From assembly GCA_003008705.1 (NCBI GenBank), contig PDUO01000001.1:1357694-1421693 (forward strand): a stretch of 64,000 nt of DNA, given 5' to 3'. The notes below the pieces were generated by a model. It saw nothing but the letters and a program-made list of their open reading frames with translations, searched no databases and had not been told where the DNA came from. The DNA is from Pezicula radicicola. Taxonomy: Eukaryota > Ascomycota > Leotiomycetes > Helotiales > Dermateaceae. Below, piece after piece: positions 23,654 to 36,120 of the stretch (positions are counted from its first letter, which is position 1; each line of letters starts with the position of its first letter). The position numbers and the translations under genes were made by a program.

Positions 23654-24825
23654 ATGGCCCACCCAATATCCAGAATACTAACGCGACGACTTTTCTCAGC
23701 CAGTCCTCGTACACCGCTCCAAAAGATTCGAACAAGTCGACCCTCTGCATCAATCCCTAGAACCCCAGCTCGTCGAAGCTTCGCGACGGGTGAAAAGGGT
23801 CCAAATCCCATTCCAGGACAGAGTCCTTTTAAAATCTGGCCGTTCATCGCGATTACACTTGCAGGATCAGGAGCTTATGCATTGATGGTAAATCAACGAA
23901 AAGGTATGTTTCTCAATTCCTCGAGAGCTCAATTGTCCCTATCCTTTTTGTGAGGGAAAGAAGGGACCAGACTTCGAGCTCAATTCGAGAGCCGCTTTAA
24001 GACGCAAGCTCCAAAGCTTGCATTGAATACATCGCAGCCACATGTTTCCTTTCCGTCCAAAATCGTCATCAACAACCCTCCCACTCACCTCCAAACTCGA
24101 AACTCCAAACTCCATGCACTTCAAAAGCTGACAACAAAATAACAAAAGATATGGCACCAGCAATCGACGCCCCTAAATCCGCCGGACAAATCTCAGGTCC
24201 TCAAAAAACCACACCCACATTCTCCCCCGACAAAGTAACCGTCCTCTTCGTACTCGGCGGACCAGGAGCAGGAAAAGGAACACAATGCGCGAACCTAGTC
24301 CGAGACTACAACTTCACACATCTCTCAGCCGGCGATTTGTTACGCGAAGAACAGGATCGACCAGGTAGTGAATTCGGCCAACTGATCAAGGATTTTATCA
24401 AAGATGGAAAAATCGTACCTCAGGAAATAACGATTCAGCTTCTTGAGAATGCAATTCAGGATACTATTTCTAAGACGAAGGATGGGAGGGGCAAGTTTTT
24501 GATTGATGGATTCCCGAGGAAGATGGATCAGGCGGTGAAGTTTGAGGAGGATGTGGTTCCTTCTAAGTTTGTGTTGTTCTATGATTGTCCGGAGGAGGAG
24601 ATGCAGAAGAGGTTGTTGAAGAGGGGGGAGACTAGTGGGAGGACGGATGATAATGCTGAGAGTATTAAGAAGAGGTTCAAGACTTTCGTGGAGACTAGTA
24701 TGCCGGTTGTGGATTACTTTGAGAAGCAGGGTAGAGTGGTGAGGGTTGTTGCTACCAAGACTCCAGATGAGGTTTACAAGGAGACAGAGAAAAGTATCAA
24801 GGGAAGATTGGGAGAGAACTTTTAG
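23654..24825 (+). CDS. ura6: UMP/CMP kinase (uridylate kinase) with N-terminal mitochondrial-type extension
   Basis: Nucleoside monophosphate kinase that makes UDP and CDP from UMP and CMP with ATP. Two exons, 23654-23903 and 24149-24825, join in phase (308 residues). The kinase domain starts near residue 100: P-loop GGPGAGKG at about 120-127, NMP-binding HLSAGDLLREE, DGFPRKMDQ, and the lid region RGETSGRTDDN. The first ~83 residues are Arg/Ser-rich and lack acids near the start (RILTRRLF, TPARRSFATG), followed by a hydrophobic segment (WPFIAITLAGSGAYALMV). This looks like a mitochondrial presequence plus a membrane anchor. The 245-base intron is longer than its neighbours, and an ATG at 24151, two bases inside exon 2 and in frame, could start a 224-residue cytosolic form. 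Confidence 0.88.
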
Positions 24826-25025
24826 ACTTTTTCTTTGGCATATCCCTAGACGGGTGGGCATGGTCCATGGCATTCTGTTCACCAATGTATAGTTAGCTAT
24901 AAGAAGAATTTCAAAGTATTTTGATACAGCTTTTATTTCAGCCGTAATCCAGCATCGAAGGCCCGACTCTAGCTTTTGCATCATGCCAGATGCTATGCGC
25001 CATTGTACAAATGTTCTAAAAACTC

Positions 25026-26367
25026 CTAGTCCGTTCCCATCTCGACCATGTTTTCACGTCCACCAATTCTTCTTCCGGCACCCATGCCCGCAGCTCCTGC
25101 TGCCTTTCTCTCCACCTCGTGCATCTCGCGCTCCTTCTGGACCTCTGCCTGTTGTCTCTCCCTCCGGACAACCTCAAGAACACCTCTCAGACTTTCTTTC
25201 CACTGATCCAGTCTGGTTGCAACCTCACGCCATTGCTTCTCGCCAAACACACGGTATGTTGTTCTGTGAACCAGGAAGACCTCCTTCTGTTGCGACAACT
25301 TTCCCTCGACTAATCCAGCACGAATTACATCAATAACCCACATTTCTACGTCTTCGGTTGGAACCTGCAAGGCCTTGGCAATTCGCTTGTATTCGAGTTC
25401 CTTGCTGTTTGTGCTGGCTGCAAGACTGGCGAGGGTAAGAAGTCTCATCTTACGGTGCAGCTTGCTGTTGTCGAGTCCCTCATTTTCAATGAAGTTCTCT
25501 TGCTCGTCCCTGAAATCAGTGTAATCCTCAAGCTCTTTCTCGGAAAATATCTCTAGGAGTTCGAAGTAAACGGGATGTGAGTCGCTCAAAGCTTGGATTG
25601 TGGGGAGGGATGTGAGGTCATGGAAATCGTAATGAGTATTTGAGACGAGAGCGGACTTGAGTGCACGTAAGGCAAGTTGTTGTGCTTCTTTAGAGGAAAT
25701 TTCGGCAGGGTCTTTAGGATCGAATGTGCGGAGCGCTTTGAGGGTGTATTGGTATGATTGTCTTGAAATTACCGTGGTTAGTAAAGAGTTCTAAAGCTTG
25801 CAAAGCACCGAATCAGACTCACTCTTCTTCTCCTACATCATCGGCAATATCTGAAATCTGCGCATAGAGTTTGCGTTCGTCCTCCTCGTCTACGTCCCAC
25901 TCTGCAATCCAAGTATCCAACTTCTTCAACTGTGGTCGCAACATCTCAAACATCCCGCTCACCTTAACGAGTCGCAATACTGCCTGGAAAACATTATACC
26001 GGACCTCATTATCTGGTTTGAGAGAGTTGAAGACAGTTGTGAGAACAGAAAGCGCAAGTCCGGAACCGTTGATGGGCGAGGATGTTACTGGCTTCGAGAG
26101 GTTGTCGCAGATCTTTGGGAGGAAGTTGTTGACATTTGGTGACTGAACAACCAAGTAAACCAACAAATTGTACGCAGCGCTGAATTCCTTCTCTGGGTAG
26201 GAGTTGAGTGCCGGCGAGGCAGTAACTAGTTTCCTGAGGGCTTCGTCCTTCTTGTTCTCAGCCAAAAGAGGCTCGATCTCGGGCCCGATATTGAGGTATT
26301 CAGCCAGCTCCTGCGCGAGTTCCACAAAGGAGCCCTCAATGAAGAACTGCTGAGTTGAGACGGCCAT
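25026..26367 (-). CDS. eif3m: Eukaryotic translation initiation factor 3 subunit M (PCI domain)
   Basis: Subunit of the eIF3 complex, which binds the 40S ribosome during initiation. Exons 25823-26367 and 25026-25761 (426 residues, phase closed). The N-terminal helical repeats begin with [20 protein letters not shown]. The PCI/winged-helix part contains [31 protein letters not shown] and [17 protein letters not shown]. The C-terminus is a charged coiled tail ([19 protein letters not shown]). I chose the ATG at 26367 because the family begins close to the FIEGSF motif; an in-frame ATG at 26421 would add 18 residues. It is convergent with the UMP kinase, with about 200 bases between stops. Confidence 0.93.
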
Positions 26368-27159
26368 GGTGTTGTGGATCGACGACGTTGACGCTGAAAA
26401 ATAAGTTCCTGTTCCCTCCATATTTCGCGGTTTGAGTGCGCTGCGCTAGACTCGATTAGGCTCGCGGGGTTATGATGCTGGTGGTTTTGTTTTCTGATTC
26501 ACTTGCGCGAGCTTCTTTCTCAACCTCGATCAATATGGAGAGACAAAACAACTTATTAGGTGCAATCAAAGATAGGTGACCAGAGTTAGCAGTACCTTCC
26601 CAAGGCATTTGCTGTTTGCTCTTTCTTTAAGGAGCCTTCCGATCGATGCAACCATAACGTCAAGACTCAGGAGCACAAGACCAGCATTTACCAAATGTAC
26701 AATTTGGCAACCAGAGTTACCGTTTCTCGGCCGCTGCAGGACAGTGTAACCTCCTTCGAAAAACTATCCCTGAGTACTGCTTGGACCTGGTTGACCAGTC
26801 AATTGATAACAAAAATCAAAAGCTTCATACGAGTAGAAGAGCGCACAGGCTCATGATGATTGTACTCTGGTAGTATACATCACCCGAAAGGACGAGTTTT
26901 CCCCCCATACTCTATCGAGGCCTCTATGGTGTTGTGCATTTGATGGGGAGACAGATAGTTCTTATTCATCTTACAAGCCAGAGTTATCTTTTAACTCTAA
27001 CAGTTATTCTTCTCTTCTGGGCTGAAGTCAGTCTTAGGTAACTACTTCGATACGTTGTTGCGATCAAATCTAGAAGTATAGGTTGGGCATTTGGTTTGGA
27101 GGTGTTGTACATATGCTGCTCTGTCGCTGTAGCAATCTCAAGATCCTCGTCGTATCTAA
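26368..27159. other. Intergenic stretch
   Basis: Promoter side of eIF3m and 3' side of a decayed gene. No coding frame recognised. Confidence 0.45.
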
Positions 27160-28321
27160 CTACACATTAGGCCCAATATTTCTACTAACATACACAACTA
27201 GGACAGCTGCATAAGCGGCAGTGACACCCAAGACCTCAGATCTGCGAGCTGTTGTAAACAGACCCACAACAGATGCAAAAGAAGCAGTCCATAAAGCTAC
27301 CGTCCAAGGCGCAGTATTCGAGAGCTGTGATATATGATCGATAAAGTGGCCATAGCTCCAAGGAGAAGCATAGCACCAAGCATCGTGATGATGATGCTAC
27401 CGATGAGTCTCGTTAGGCTTTCGGAATAGTAAAAGATTCCTTGTTCTTGGTATTGATTTCGTTTCCTGTCCTATTACGCACGTGAGATTACGGTTGATGC
27501 GACGCGATATAGAAAGCAAAAAGTGAGTATTTACTATAAAGGCCCATCCGAAGCAAGACTTAACAAGCTAGGCAAGCCGGTCATCTTCTGAAGGCGCTAT
27601 CGTTATAAGGTCGGTATCATCTAGAAGCCTCTGATCACATCCTCTTCGTCTAATAGGGGTGTCTTCTAGTAGAAGTATATCTGGAAAATGGATAGCGCAT
27701 CGTCTGTAGGGCGTCTGAACGTCTTCACCTGCTGCTCTTGGATGAGAGCTTCTCCTGAGTAGTTATGAGCATGATATGCTTCAACACCTCAAACCTTTTT
27801 CTGAGGAATCGACGCACTATAATCTCGAAGAGCTTCTTTAATCTCCTTGTGAAGTATCACTCGCTCTACAGCCCTCCTCTTGGCCACGTCTTGCTCCCCT
27901 GGCTACTACTGATCAGTCTCCAAGTTCTGTAGATAGGATTTCAAGTGTTATCTCATTACCATTGGTGAATTATCTCCACGAGGATCTGCACTCATTCTTC
28001 TTGGCTGCTGATGGTGTGCATCTTGTGCTCTCTGTTTCAAGGTACCATAATCCATTGCAGGTAATCTAAGATCAGGATCCCCAGCAGATTCTCTTTTGTC
28101 ATGCTCATCATAAGTCCATAGCTTTGCCTCCAACTTGTTCAGGTTGCTTTGCAAATACAATAGATTTCGTGCTCCTAGTTCGCCAAATATTTTCGATATA
28201 TTGCTACGTCGTTATCTTGGTTAATAAACTGAGCGAGATTGGGAATTCCAAACAGCTTGTTGAAGTCAGTAGCTATTCCTCGTTCAAGTTCGGTGCTTGC
28301 TTGAGAAGTCGAGTCGCTCAT
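27160..28321 (-). pseudogene. Decayed DUF6594-domain membrane protein gene
   Basis: On the minus strand an ATG at 28321 opens a frame with NKLFGIPNLAQFI, then AIYRK, then a frame change of two extra bases, then GELGARNLLYLQSNLNKLEAKL. This is the usual DUF6594 order (P-x-LA-x-FI ... ARNLLYLQ-x-EL-x-LE). Further down are VERVILHKEIKEALRDYS and, in yet other frames, YYSESLTRLIGSIIITMLGA and EVLGVTAAYAAVLVVYV, the C-terminal TM helices, ending at 27160. The breaks cannot all be explained by introns, since the shift between AIYRK and FGELGARN is only two bases. I therefore call it a pseudogene. Intact members are fungal membrane proteins of unknown role. Confidence 0.65.
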
Positions 28322-29258
28322 TTTGAGCTACTTGTACACTTTAAGCTCTCTTATACGGCCTTATTATGCTTGGAAGATGACTGCTTGCATAGTCGTTATT
28401 AAAATAGAATGGCAAGCTCACATTGGCGACACCTTATGCACCTAATAAGCCAGCCTCGTGGAGATTAGCACGTGGTCGAATCTAGGTATGTTCAAGGTAG
28501 TGTACCTTGCCAATTTGCCTGTGCATATCTGTCTGAAGCTATTTTGCTAATAACACTTCTAACCTCGAAACTTATCATTCCAGACACTTGACTTCTTTCA
28601 CAACAGCGTCAATATTGTCAATCCTCCACCCCATAGCTGCGAGCAATTACGAAGAAGTCCAGCCATTTTGAAGATTCGCAAACCACCTCTTCTATGAATT
28701 CATGTCTGATAGCAACTTTGGCAAATTTGTTGCTCTGTCACTTTTTTTGTCGATGAGTTTTCCTTCTCAGCGAGAGCCAAAGCCTTACTGACAGAATCCT
28801 AATTACATTTCGCAGTCACAGAATCCCTTACGATTCCTACTCGGTATCTCTCTTGAATTAGGCTAAGGAACTACCACTCAAAGAGTTCGAATCGAAACCT
28901 AAACAAGAGGGTGGGCTTGTGGAATATTTGAGGTTTTCATTGCCGATACAGATGCGAGCCGTTGGAGGCCTTTTCTTGAACGATGTTCAGGAATAAGAGG
29001 TCAGTATACCAGAGATACGGGCTCAACAATCCACGTTTTACGCGATGATTATCGTCAACAACTCGGCCTTCTATTGAAAAGAAAGAAACATCCCATAACT
29101 ATGGGCAATGGCAAATCGTTCCGGCCGCAAGGACGGTTGAGGTTGTAGCATTTGCAGAGGATCCCACCAAGAGGTACACGCTAATTGCTCAAGTCGAGAA
29201 ATTTCTATTCAAATTCCTCATCAGAGAGGAATTTTTGAAAACAACTGACATTATGACC
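28322..29258. other. Spacer between two relics
   Basis: No intact frame. Some of it (about 28870-29258) may be the decayed N-terminal part of the retropepsin-like gene to the right. Confidence 0.4.
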
Positions 29259-30019
29259 AAGCATATTCATCGATTCGTCGAGTGCTCGTTTCCAACAAGA
29301 ATCCTTTAATCTTGGATTGGGCCTTGCAGACACAGGCACTGGGCGAAATGTCATGGGAATGGACTTTGCTGCGAGATATAGGTTTGAAGTGCATTCTCAG
29401 CCACATAATTTAGGATGGATCACCTTTCCCAATGGACTTGATGAGGCAACTGTCGGCCAGGTCAACACTTCTATCACGTTTGCTGATGGCAAGACTATCC
29501 CCATCACTTTTGAAGTCTTGCCTTTGTCAATGATAGATGTTGTCTTAGGAATTGGCTTCGTCGTCGATAACAACATCTATCAGGAGTATTCAGATTCTTT
29601 CCTAGATATGAAAATGGAAGATGACCTCGAATCAATGCTTTGACATATGGACTACGAACCTTGGTACAGCAGAATTTTCAACGGCATGATCAAAAAGTTA
29701 AGAAACAGTAGTTAGACATCGGGTAAGTCTACCAATTATCTATCTTGTCGTAAGCCCGTTCACAGTTCCAGAGCTAGATTTGTTCTGGATTACATATGTG
29801 AAAGACATTGATGTGATTTTAGAATCTCCAGAGATGACCGAGTTCAAGCGCCAGCATGCGTGGGATGTCAAATACCAGAGAGGACTCATGGCGTCCATTG
29901 CAGAGTGGGACATTGAGAATACTAGGCTACGAACGTATGTACAAAGTCGGCATCCTTGTTTACGGTTGAATGTTAATCATCCTCTAATTCCACACCGCCC
30001 GCAGAACTTTGTGTCATAG
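29259..30019 (+). pseudogene. Retropepsin-like aspartic protease fragment
   Basis: The open frame 29259-29643 holds LGLGLADTGTGRNVM, an aspartic-protease Asp-Thr-Gly motif. It is followed by VNTSITFADGKTIP and IDVVLGIGF, the second-half hydrophobic-Gly strand of retropepsin-like domains. The frame 29780-30019 holds EFKRQHAWDVKYQRG, which resembles the charged tail (R-x-x-WD-x-x-Y/H) seen after this domain in many fungal single-copy retropepsin-like proteins. The two parts are separated by stops at 29641 and beyond, and no long N-terminal exon was found. It may be a relic of a retrotransposon-derived gene or a gene with introns I could not place. Confidence 0.45.
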
Positions 30020-32201
30020 ACGGAGCTTCATCGACGCAAGTGGCTGCCAAAGTGATTGGCAGTCAAGCTAGAGTTGGGGAATGTTCAATTTCTTATAGAG
30101 AATTCATGGGCGAGCGTTGCTGCGTTAGTGCTGATGTTGTTGATTTGTTTTTTTACTTCGCCATTGGGAAACCGTAAGTCTAGTCAGTTTCAAGCAACAA
30201 GCTTTAGATCGAATACCTGGATTAAGCTACTTAAATCAAGTGAGCCACTCAAGCTAAGTGAATTACTATACCCCTACGTAGGTACCTCTCAGATATAGTG
30301 GTTTCTGTATTCTACGGAATGTTTTCCAGTTTCTATAGATGACGGGAAAATCTGTTGGCTTTGGGCACTAAAATGTGATTGTGCCTGGGTACAGTCATGT
30401 GACCGTCGCCCCTTACTACGAATATGCGCCTTTCGGTAATCTTGTTCTGTACCTCTGTACCTCTGTACGAAGGGTACAGAATACTGGCTACATCACCTTT
30501 GCCTACATGCCTCACATCAACCATTTACCCTCAACTTTCTATATAAATCCATTCCAACATGCAGTTAGACATTGGCATCACACCACATCATGCTTCACAC
30601 GCGTAAGAAGACAATGGTTCTGCAGAGACTTTCTGATGGGGAAGGTTGCTAATAAGATCAGAATGGCCTCAAGTCCAACAAGACTCCTAAAATAGTTCGG
30701 ATGAAAGCCACGCCGGATAAATGCAATGACTTTTCTATACGTTCACAGCTCGAGGAAGCTCGAAATACTAAAATAGAGATGCGGATGCGGTCGGTAATCT
30801 GATCACGCTCCTACTCTAACTGTACGAAGTAAGTCTAACAGGGGTGCCACTGCGTGCTTACTGTACCGTGCCACGAGAGAGCTGCAGAACATATTTTTGC
30901 ATCCACATTGCAATACAGAACAGTTCTAGTACGTGCCTCGAGATGATGCCGTTGGTTTGTCAAGGAATGGGATGGGGCCCTTTCTGCGACCGCGATTAAT
31001 ATTACGAGGACCGTTTCTCATCAGAATTTGCGAATTTCCACGATGGTTTCGTGAATCGCTTTCGAAGGCTCAGGGTATGAATGGAAAGTTCTTAGCGCTC
31101 GGGAGGCTGTGATGTTGGTCTGTTATTGGTTGGAGGCGTGTGAAAACGAATAGGCGAGTTGGAACACTGCAGTGTCGATAGCCTATCAACCGCCTATCAA
31201 GCCTGAATGCCGGCTTTTCAAGCACCACCCCGAGCATTCCCCCCATCATTCTTTACCGCCAACCACAGCGCTAGATCACCACAAGTATCACTCTGCACGA
31301 CCAAGGGTGGCCATGCAACGCCAATCATCCAGCCAATGTCATACCAGAGCACTGCTTATGCCCAGCTCACCATGCAAAAAGACAGCGCTCGAGGGACCTT
31401 GCCGGCGCGAAGCTGACGGGCTTTATTGGTACCTTGCCAACTTTCCCCCGCCGGCGACTCCAGGTCCTCGAAAGCGCCAAAGAAAATATGGCCATTATCC
31501 ATCTGGCCTACTCTTTGCGAAGTCTCGCACTTCTGCTGGTCCATGAACTTGAATTGCTTCAATTATTTCACTCTTCAAAGTCATTTTCATCTTGCGTTGC
31601 TTTGATACTGTGAGCTTCAAGTGTCTTTGCTTCCTCCAGCTCGCTCAGCCTTATATATATCAAAGGGCAGTCAGTTCCTGCTACCCGGCCTCGACAAGAC
31701 CGTCGCCGCAACGTTAAGAGAATCATAAGTACCAGCTTTGGGCGTCTATTTTGGATTCGATCTCCTGTTCGCTGCTAGGACAGACATCCTTGGTATCCTA
31801 TCAGATCTCTAGCACCTGTGTGTGACCCTCGACTTTTGCCAAAGCTACCCACCATCCTGGTCTGTACCCGCTCTGGAAGCAATATCATTGCTCCTCATCT
31901 CCCGCATCTTTACTGATTCTGGCTGTAGCTTCTTGATCTATCTCAAATTAGCTTCTCTATCTTTGGTACGCGCCCGTAGACAAAACCAACGGCCTCCCAC
32001 CCGTCAAAGGACCTGCGTCTTCTTTCTTTGATAGCTGGTCTCTATCTTGTAAATCTTTTGTATCTCATCGTCTCTACATCTTTGATTTCATAGCATCACC
32101 TTACCAGACTAGCTCTGCGTCGGGCTCGACCTCCAGAGAAATACTTCCCCCTTCATATCATCTATATCCATAGACCATCTGGGTTTCCTGTGTCATTTGT
32201 A
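30020..32201. other. Intergenic stretch (2.2 kb)
   Basis: A frame at 30056-30298 has one hydrophobic stretch but no family match. The right part (31600-32200) is pyrimidine-rich and likely the leader/promoter of the four-TM gene. Nothing else supported. Confidence 0.4.
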
Positions 32202-33888
32202 ATGATGGGTTCGGAGGGTGAGCCTCGATAGGCTACAAGAGCATAAGCAATAAGCTGACTGAGTACAAGGCTCGAACGAAAAGAAGCGACCTTCAGCCCT
32301 TGCCAACACTAGAGAAAGAACTTCTAGCTCCTCATCAGCATCTTCGATCAGAGTTCCTCGGACGCCTCGCTTTGCGGAAGCGACAACAGTATACTCGCCG
32401 ATAGAAGCCAGCGAAAGCGGACGATCACCTTTCGCAGACCCTCCAGAGACCCAAACACAATCCCACATGCCTCAATCACAGCCTTCAGATATTGGCTTCG
32501 GCTACATATCTCAGAACCAACCAGTAGAAGTACCTCTTACGCCTGCCTCTCCATTGAAGAGTGCGATGAAAGTACCAGGGACGCCAGGAAGAAGGATAGA
32601 CAACCCTTTGAGTCCAACATTCCGGGAAGAACAACTCCTTGAGAAACATGAGCAGGCTACGGAGAAAGAGCAAGCAAAGGATCTGGTAGGAGTCCCAGAA
32701 ATCATCCGCATATATTCGTCCTAACGGTGTCTTAGAAAATAAAAACTCGAGTCCGTGTAGCAAAATTCATTCTACGAGGAGTCAACTTCAGCTGCAGTCT
32801 CATTGTTCTCTCGATGGTATCCGTGACATTTTCAATCTTTAACGCAACCAAGGCTCTGCCAGCACGGAACAACCTTCCAGCATGGGCAGATGGCACGAAA
32901 ACCTGGCCTCAACTAGTTGTGTTGATTGTATCTTGTGTCTCGCTAGCGCTCTGTCTCATCGTTTTCTGGAACTATTGGAGAGGAGGTCATCACCGTGCAG
33001 AGAAGGTCGCTGTTTACTATACCTTATTCGCCGTGGCCTTCTTCATTTTCAGCACTGTCATGTGGGGTATCGCAGCAGGTATTCTTCAAGGAGCCAAGAA
33101 TAACAGTGGGAATAAGGACATTTGGGGATGGTCATGTGTTGACAACAAGAGACGCCAATTATTCCAAGAAAAGGTTGACTATGCGCTGGTCTGCAGAATG
33201 CAGGTAAGAAGGATTTCTAAATCCCTATTTTTACAATCAGTATCTGACAATACCCTAGTCTTGGTCTCTTGTTTGTTGCCTAATCGAAATTGTCCTGGAA
33301 TGCATTACCATTATGATCTACGGTGTAGTATTCTACCGCTACTACTCCAAGCAACGCCTCCGCAAATCCATGGATGTCCGTGACCGCGCCCGTTCCGATC
33401 TCTACCTCGCCCAACTCCGCTCACAATCAGCACCCAACACCCCAGGATTTGGTCCTCTCTCCCCATCTTACTCAATGCACGTCAAATCACCACGCTTCCC
33501 ACCATCCGCCTACACATCCGGACCCATCGCCGAAGAAGGATTCGTCGACCAAAAGACCCGCTTCGTGGAAGCTCCCAAATCCACAAGTTCCATTCCTTCA
33601 AAACCATTCGCACTCCAACCACCACCCATCAAAGTTCACTCAGCAACACCAAAGACTCCTCAAACCGGCTTCCAGCTCTCAGAGCCTCCCAAAGAGCGCG
33701 TCCTTGCTCACGCACCCGCAGCAGCAGGAGAACAAACCTACGACGCTGTCCCAATCCCAGGCGCTTACGCCTCACCACTCACAAGTCCCTCAGCAACAAG
33801 AACGCAATTCGGCAATGTGGGCCAAGCTTTCACAAGCGGACAAAGAATCGAAAGTCCACCAGGAAGCCCCAGGAATTTCTCCAGGTAA
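32202..33888 (+). CDS. Four-TM fungal plasma-membrane protein (HAM-8-like)
   Basis: Exons 32202-32217 (16 bases), 32270-32685, 32736-33203 and 33259-33888 (509 residues, phases closed). The N-terminal ~145 residues are Ser/Pro-rich and polar (RVPRTPRFAEA). Four hydrophobic segments follow: NFSCSLIVLSMVSVTFSIF, LVVLIVSCVSLALCLIVFW, YYTLFAVAFFIFSTVMWGI and LIEIVLECITIMIYGVVFY. A conserved loop, DIWGWSCVDNKRR ... YALVCRMQSWS, lies between TM3 and TM4. The ~170-residue C-tail is Pro/Ser-rich (SAPNTPGFGPLSP). The layout and loop recall fungal proteins annotated as hyphal anastomosis protein 8, needed for cell fusion in Neurospora; that link is from memory and not certain. The start depends on a tiny first exon, and a second ATG follows immediately. 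Confidence 0.8.
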
Positions 33889-35401
33889 AAGCAAGCTAAA
33901 GCAAACCTGCATTCCATTGTATAGAATGAGCGACTTTTAATTCTCTTAAATTATTGGACGGGATTTTGGGGGAGTTTTGGGGTTCAAATCAGATCAAATA
34001 TTGCTGTGTTTATTTTTTGAGGGAATCTGGAATCTGGATCGTTGGAAATACCTGATCTGGCAAATCTTAAATGGATGATGGATGAATGGGCAAAGCTCTC
34101 TTTCTATCGCTACTTAGCTGAGCTACTAGTTAGCAAGCTGTAATATTGATACTATGAATATATATGCAAACTTCTACATACATTCTTATAGATTCTTAAT
34201 GCTCTTCCTTGTAAATGTTTAAATGGTAACAGCACACACTAACCTCTACCTCTATCTCCTTCTCTATCTTCTCTATCAGACACACACGCTTCATATAAAT
34301 AAAATCCTTTACCGACAAAACCACAACACAAAACAAAAAAAAACTTTCAACCACATACCTACGTAGGCCACAATATCCCTCGTTTCTTCTATCAAATCCA
34401 ACCCTAAACATCCCAACCCAAGATTTATCCACGTTTCTCTTCTTTTCATATTGATACCACCACATCAGTTTTTATTTTTTTTGTTCTGTTCAAATAACTC
34501 AAATCTCTATAGCAAAAATCTAACTAAGCCCGAACCTCTCTCTCCTCCACAAACCTTACAGGCAGAAAAAACAAGAAGCCCCAACAAAACACCCCACAAA
34601 AGAATCCAAAGACCCCCTCCCACCTTCTTCTATTACAGCCTAATTTTGCGTTGCGCACCATACTGTTCATCAAGAAATCATTAATTATAGTTATAGATAC
34701 AGGTGCCTTACCTACTTAAGTACCTATTCATAAGACGATAGGATAGATAGATATCTTAAGTTTTAGGTACGTACTTTTACATGTAGTACACACCCCGCGT
34801 ACTCGCTCGCTAACAATTTTACTTATCCTATATACCTTAGTAAGGTATTAATTAAATTTTTAGTTTTAGTTAGATATCTGGTGCGTGGATGTGTGGATGT
34901 GTGGATCTCGTTTACTGTATTGATATCTACCTAGCATTGGTACTGTACATAGGTAAGCTATAGAATAAATACGAGGTATAGGAAAATGATAGTTGATAAT
35001 GTGCTTGAAGTATTATGGTGGGGGTTACTTTAGTTAGAGGGATATTAAGAATTCCTATACTGTTAACGACCAACTTACCCAGAGCTAAGTAACGGGGCGG
35101 TGATAGTCCAGGTAAAGGAGTGACAAAGCATGTGCTGAAGCATGTTTCTATGACTCTAGGCCGAAAGGAACGCTCGACGAACGATAAACAGCGCAGCACA
35201 TAGTACGTAGTAATCTATTGATTGTACTTACTACTTACGCCTACCCATAGGGCTATCCTGCCCACTACGTTAAGCCAAGTTTCTTTTTTCCAACAACTCC
35301 GAAAACCGGCAACCACAACCACCAGAACTAGTCCTTTAATTTCATTTCGCCAACCACAAGTATACCTCCGTGCCTATCGAGAATTATTCGAACACCCCAG
35401 A
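33889..35401. other. AT-rich spacer between convergent genes
   Basis: About 1.5 kb containing the 3' ends of the four-TM gene and RIB4. It has A-rich and C-rich low-complexity runs at 34250-34680 and TA-rich sequence at 34690-34870. No gene supported. Confidence 0.5.
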
Positions 35402-36120
35402 TCATGAAATTTTTCCAGCAGCCCACTCCCGTCTCTTAACACCCAGCTCTACAGCCGCTAAACCCCAATCCTCACCATGATTATGACTTCCACTACTAAC
35501 ACCCGCTCTCTGCAAAGCTTGTTCCTCGTTCAAAACTGTCAAGAGGCCGAAGATCAATGGAACGCCAGTATCGAGCTGGACGCGCATCAGACCGTGTGAA
35601 ACGCTCTCGGCTATGTATTCGAAGTGCATTGTTTCGCCTTTGATCAATACACCGATGGCGATAATAGCATCGAAAGGTGCAGAGGATGCGTTGCTTGCAG
35701 ATGTAGTGAGGGAGGTGAGGTCGCTTGTTGAACCTCCGAGGAGATCACCGGCGCCTAGAGAAGAGGAAGATGCTGACTGGACTTGGGAGGCTGAGAAGAG
35801 TCTAGGTTTGTAAGTTAGAAGCGAGCCGGATGGGAGGGAAGGGGGGACGTGCTTGGAGCAGGCTATGGGGAGTTCCCAGGAACCAGGGACGGATTGAACG
35901 ACGATATTTGATTCCTTTACGCCGGACGCGAGGAGCTTAGCTTTCGTACCAGCGAGAAGTGGCTCAATGATTGCTGGCGGGCATATAGGTGAGCTTGTGG
36001 TGTTATAATGAAGGGAGGTGGGGTTGATTTACTGGTGTTCCAGCGGGCGTGGACGATTCCAATGCGCAGAGCACTGCCATCGTGCACCTGAGCAACTCCA
36101 GGTCCCTTGAGTGATGCCAT
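35402..36120 (-). CDS. RIB4: 6,7-dimethyl-8-ribityllumazine synthase
   Basis: Penultimate enzyme of riboflavin synthesis; it condenses 5-amino-6-ribitylamino-uracil with 3,4-dihydroxy-2-butanone-4-phosphate. Exons 36033-36120 and 35402-35973 (219 residues, phase closed). The N-terminal strand [10 protein letters not shown] carries the substrate-contact Trp-Asn, VPGSWELP is the second contact loop, and [18 protein letters not shown] holds the catalytic His region. The C-terminus has the expected [14 protein letters not shown]. Between WELP and the IGV strand there is a Ser-rich insert of about 45 residues ([14 protein letters not shown]) that bacterial enzymes lack but many fungal ones have. 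No targeting signal is seen. Confidence 0.94.

Noticed and set aside
24340..24984. 214-residue minus-strand frame
   Set aside because: Antisense to the UMP kinase; it arises from that gene's codon bias.
33374..33940. 188-residue Pro/His/Ser-rich plus-strand frame
   Set aside because: Alternative frame of the low-complexity C-tail of the four-TM protein.
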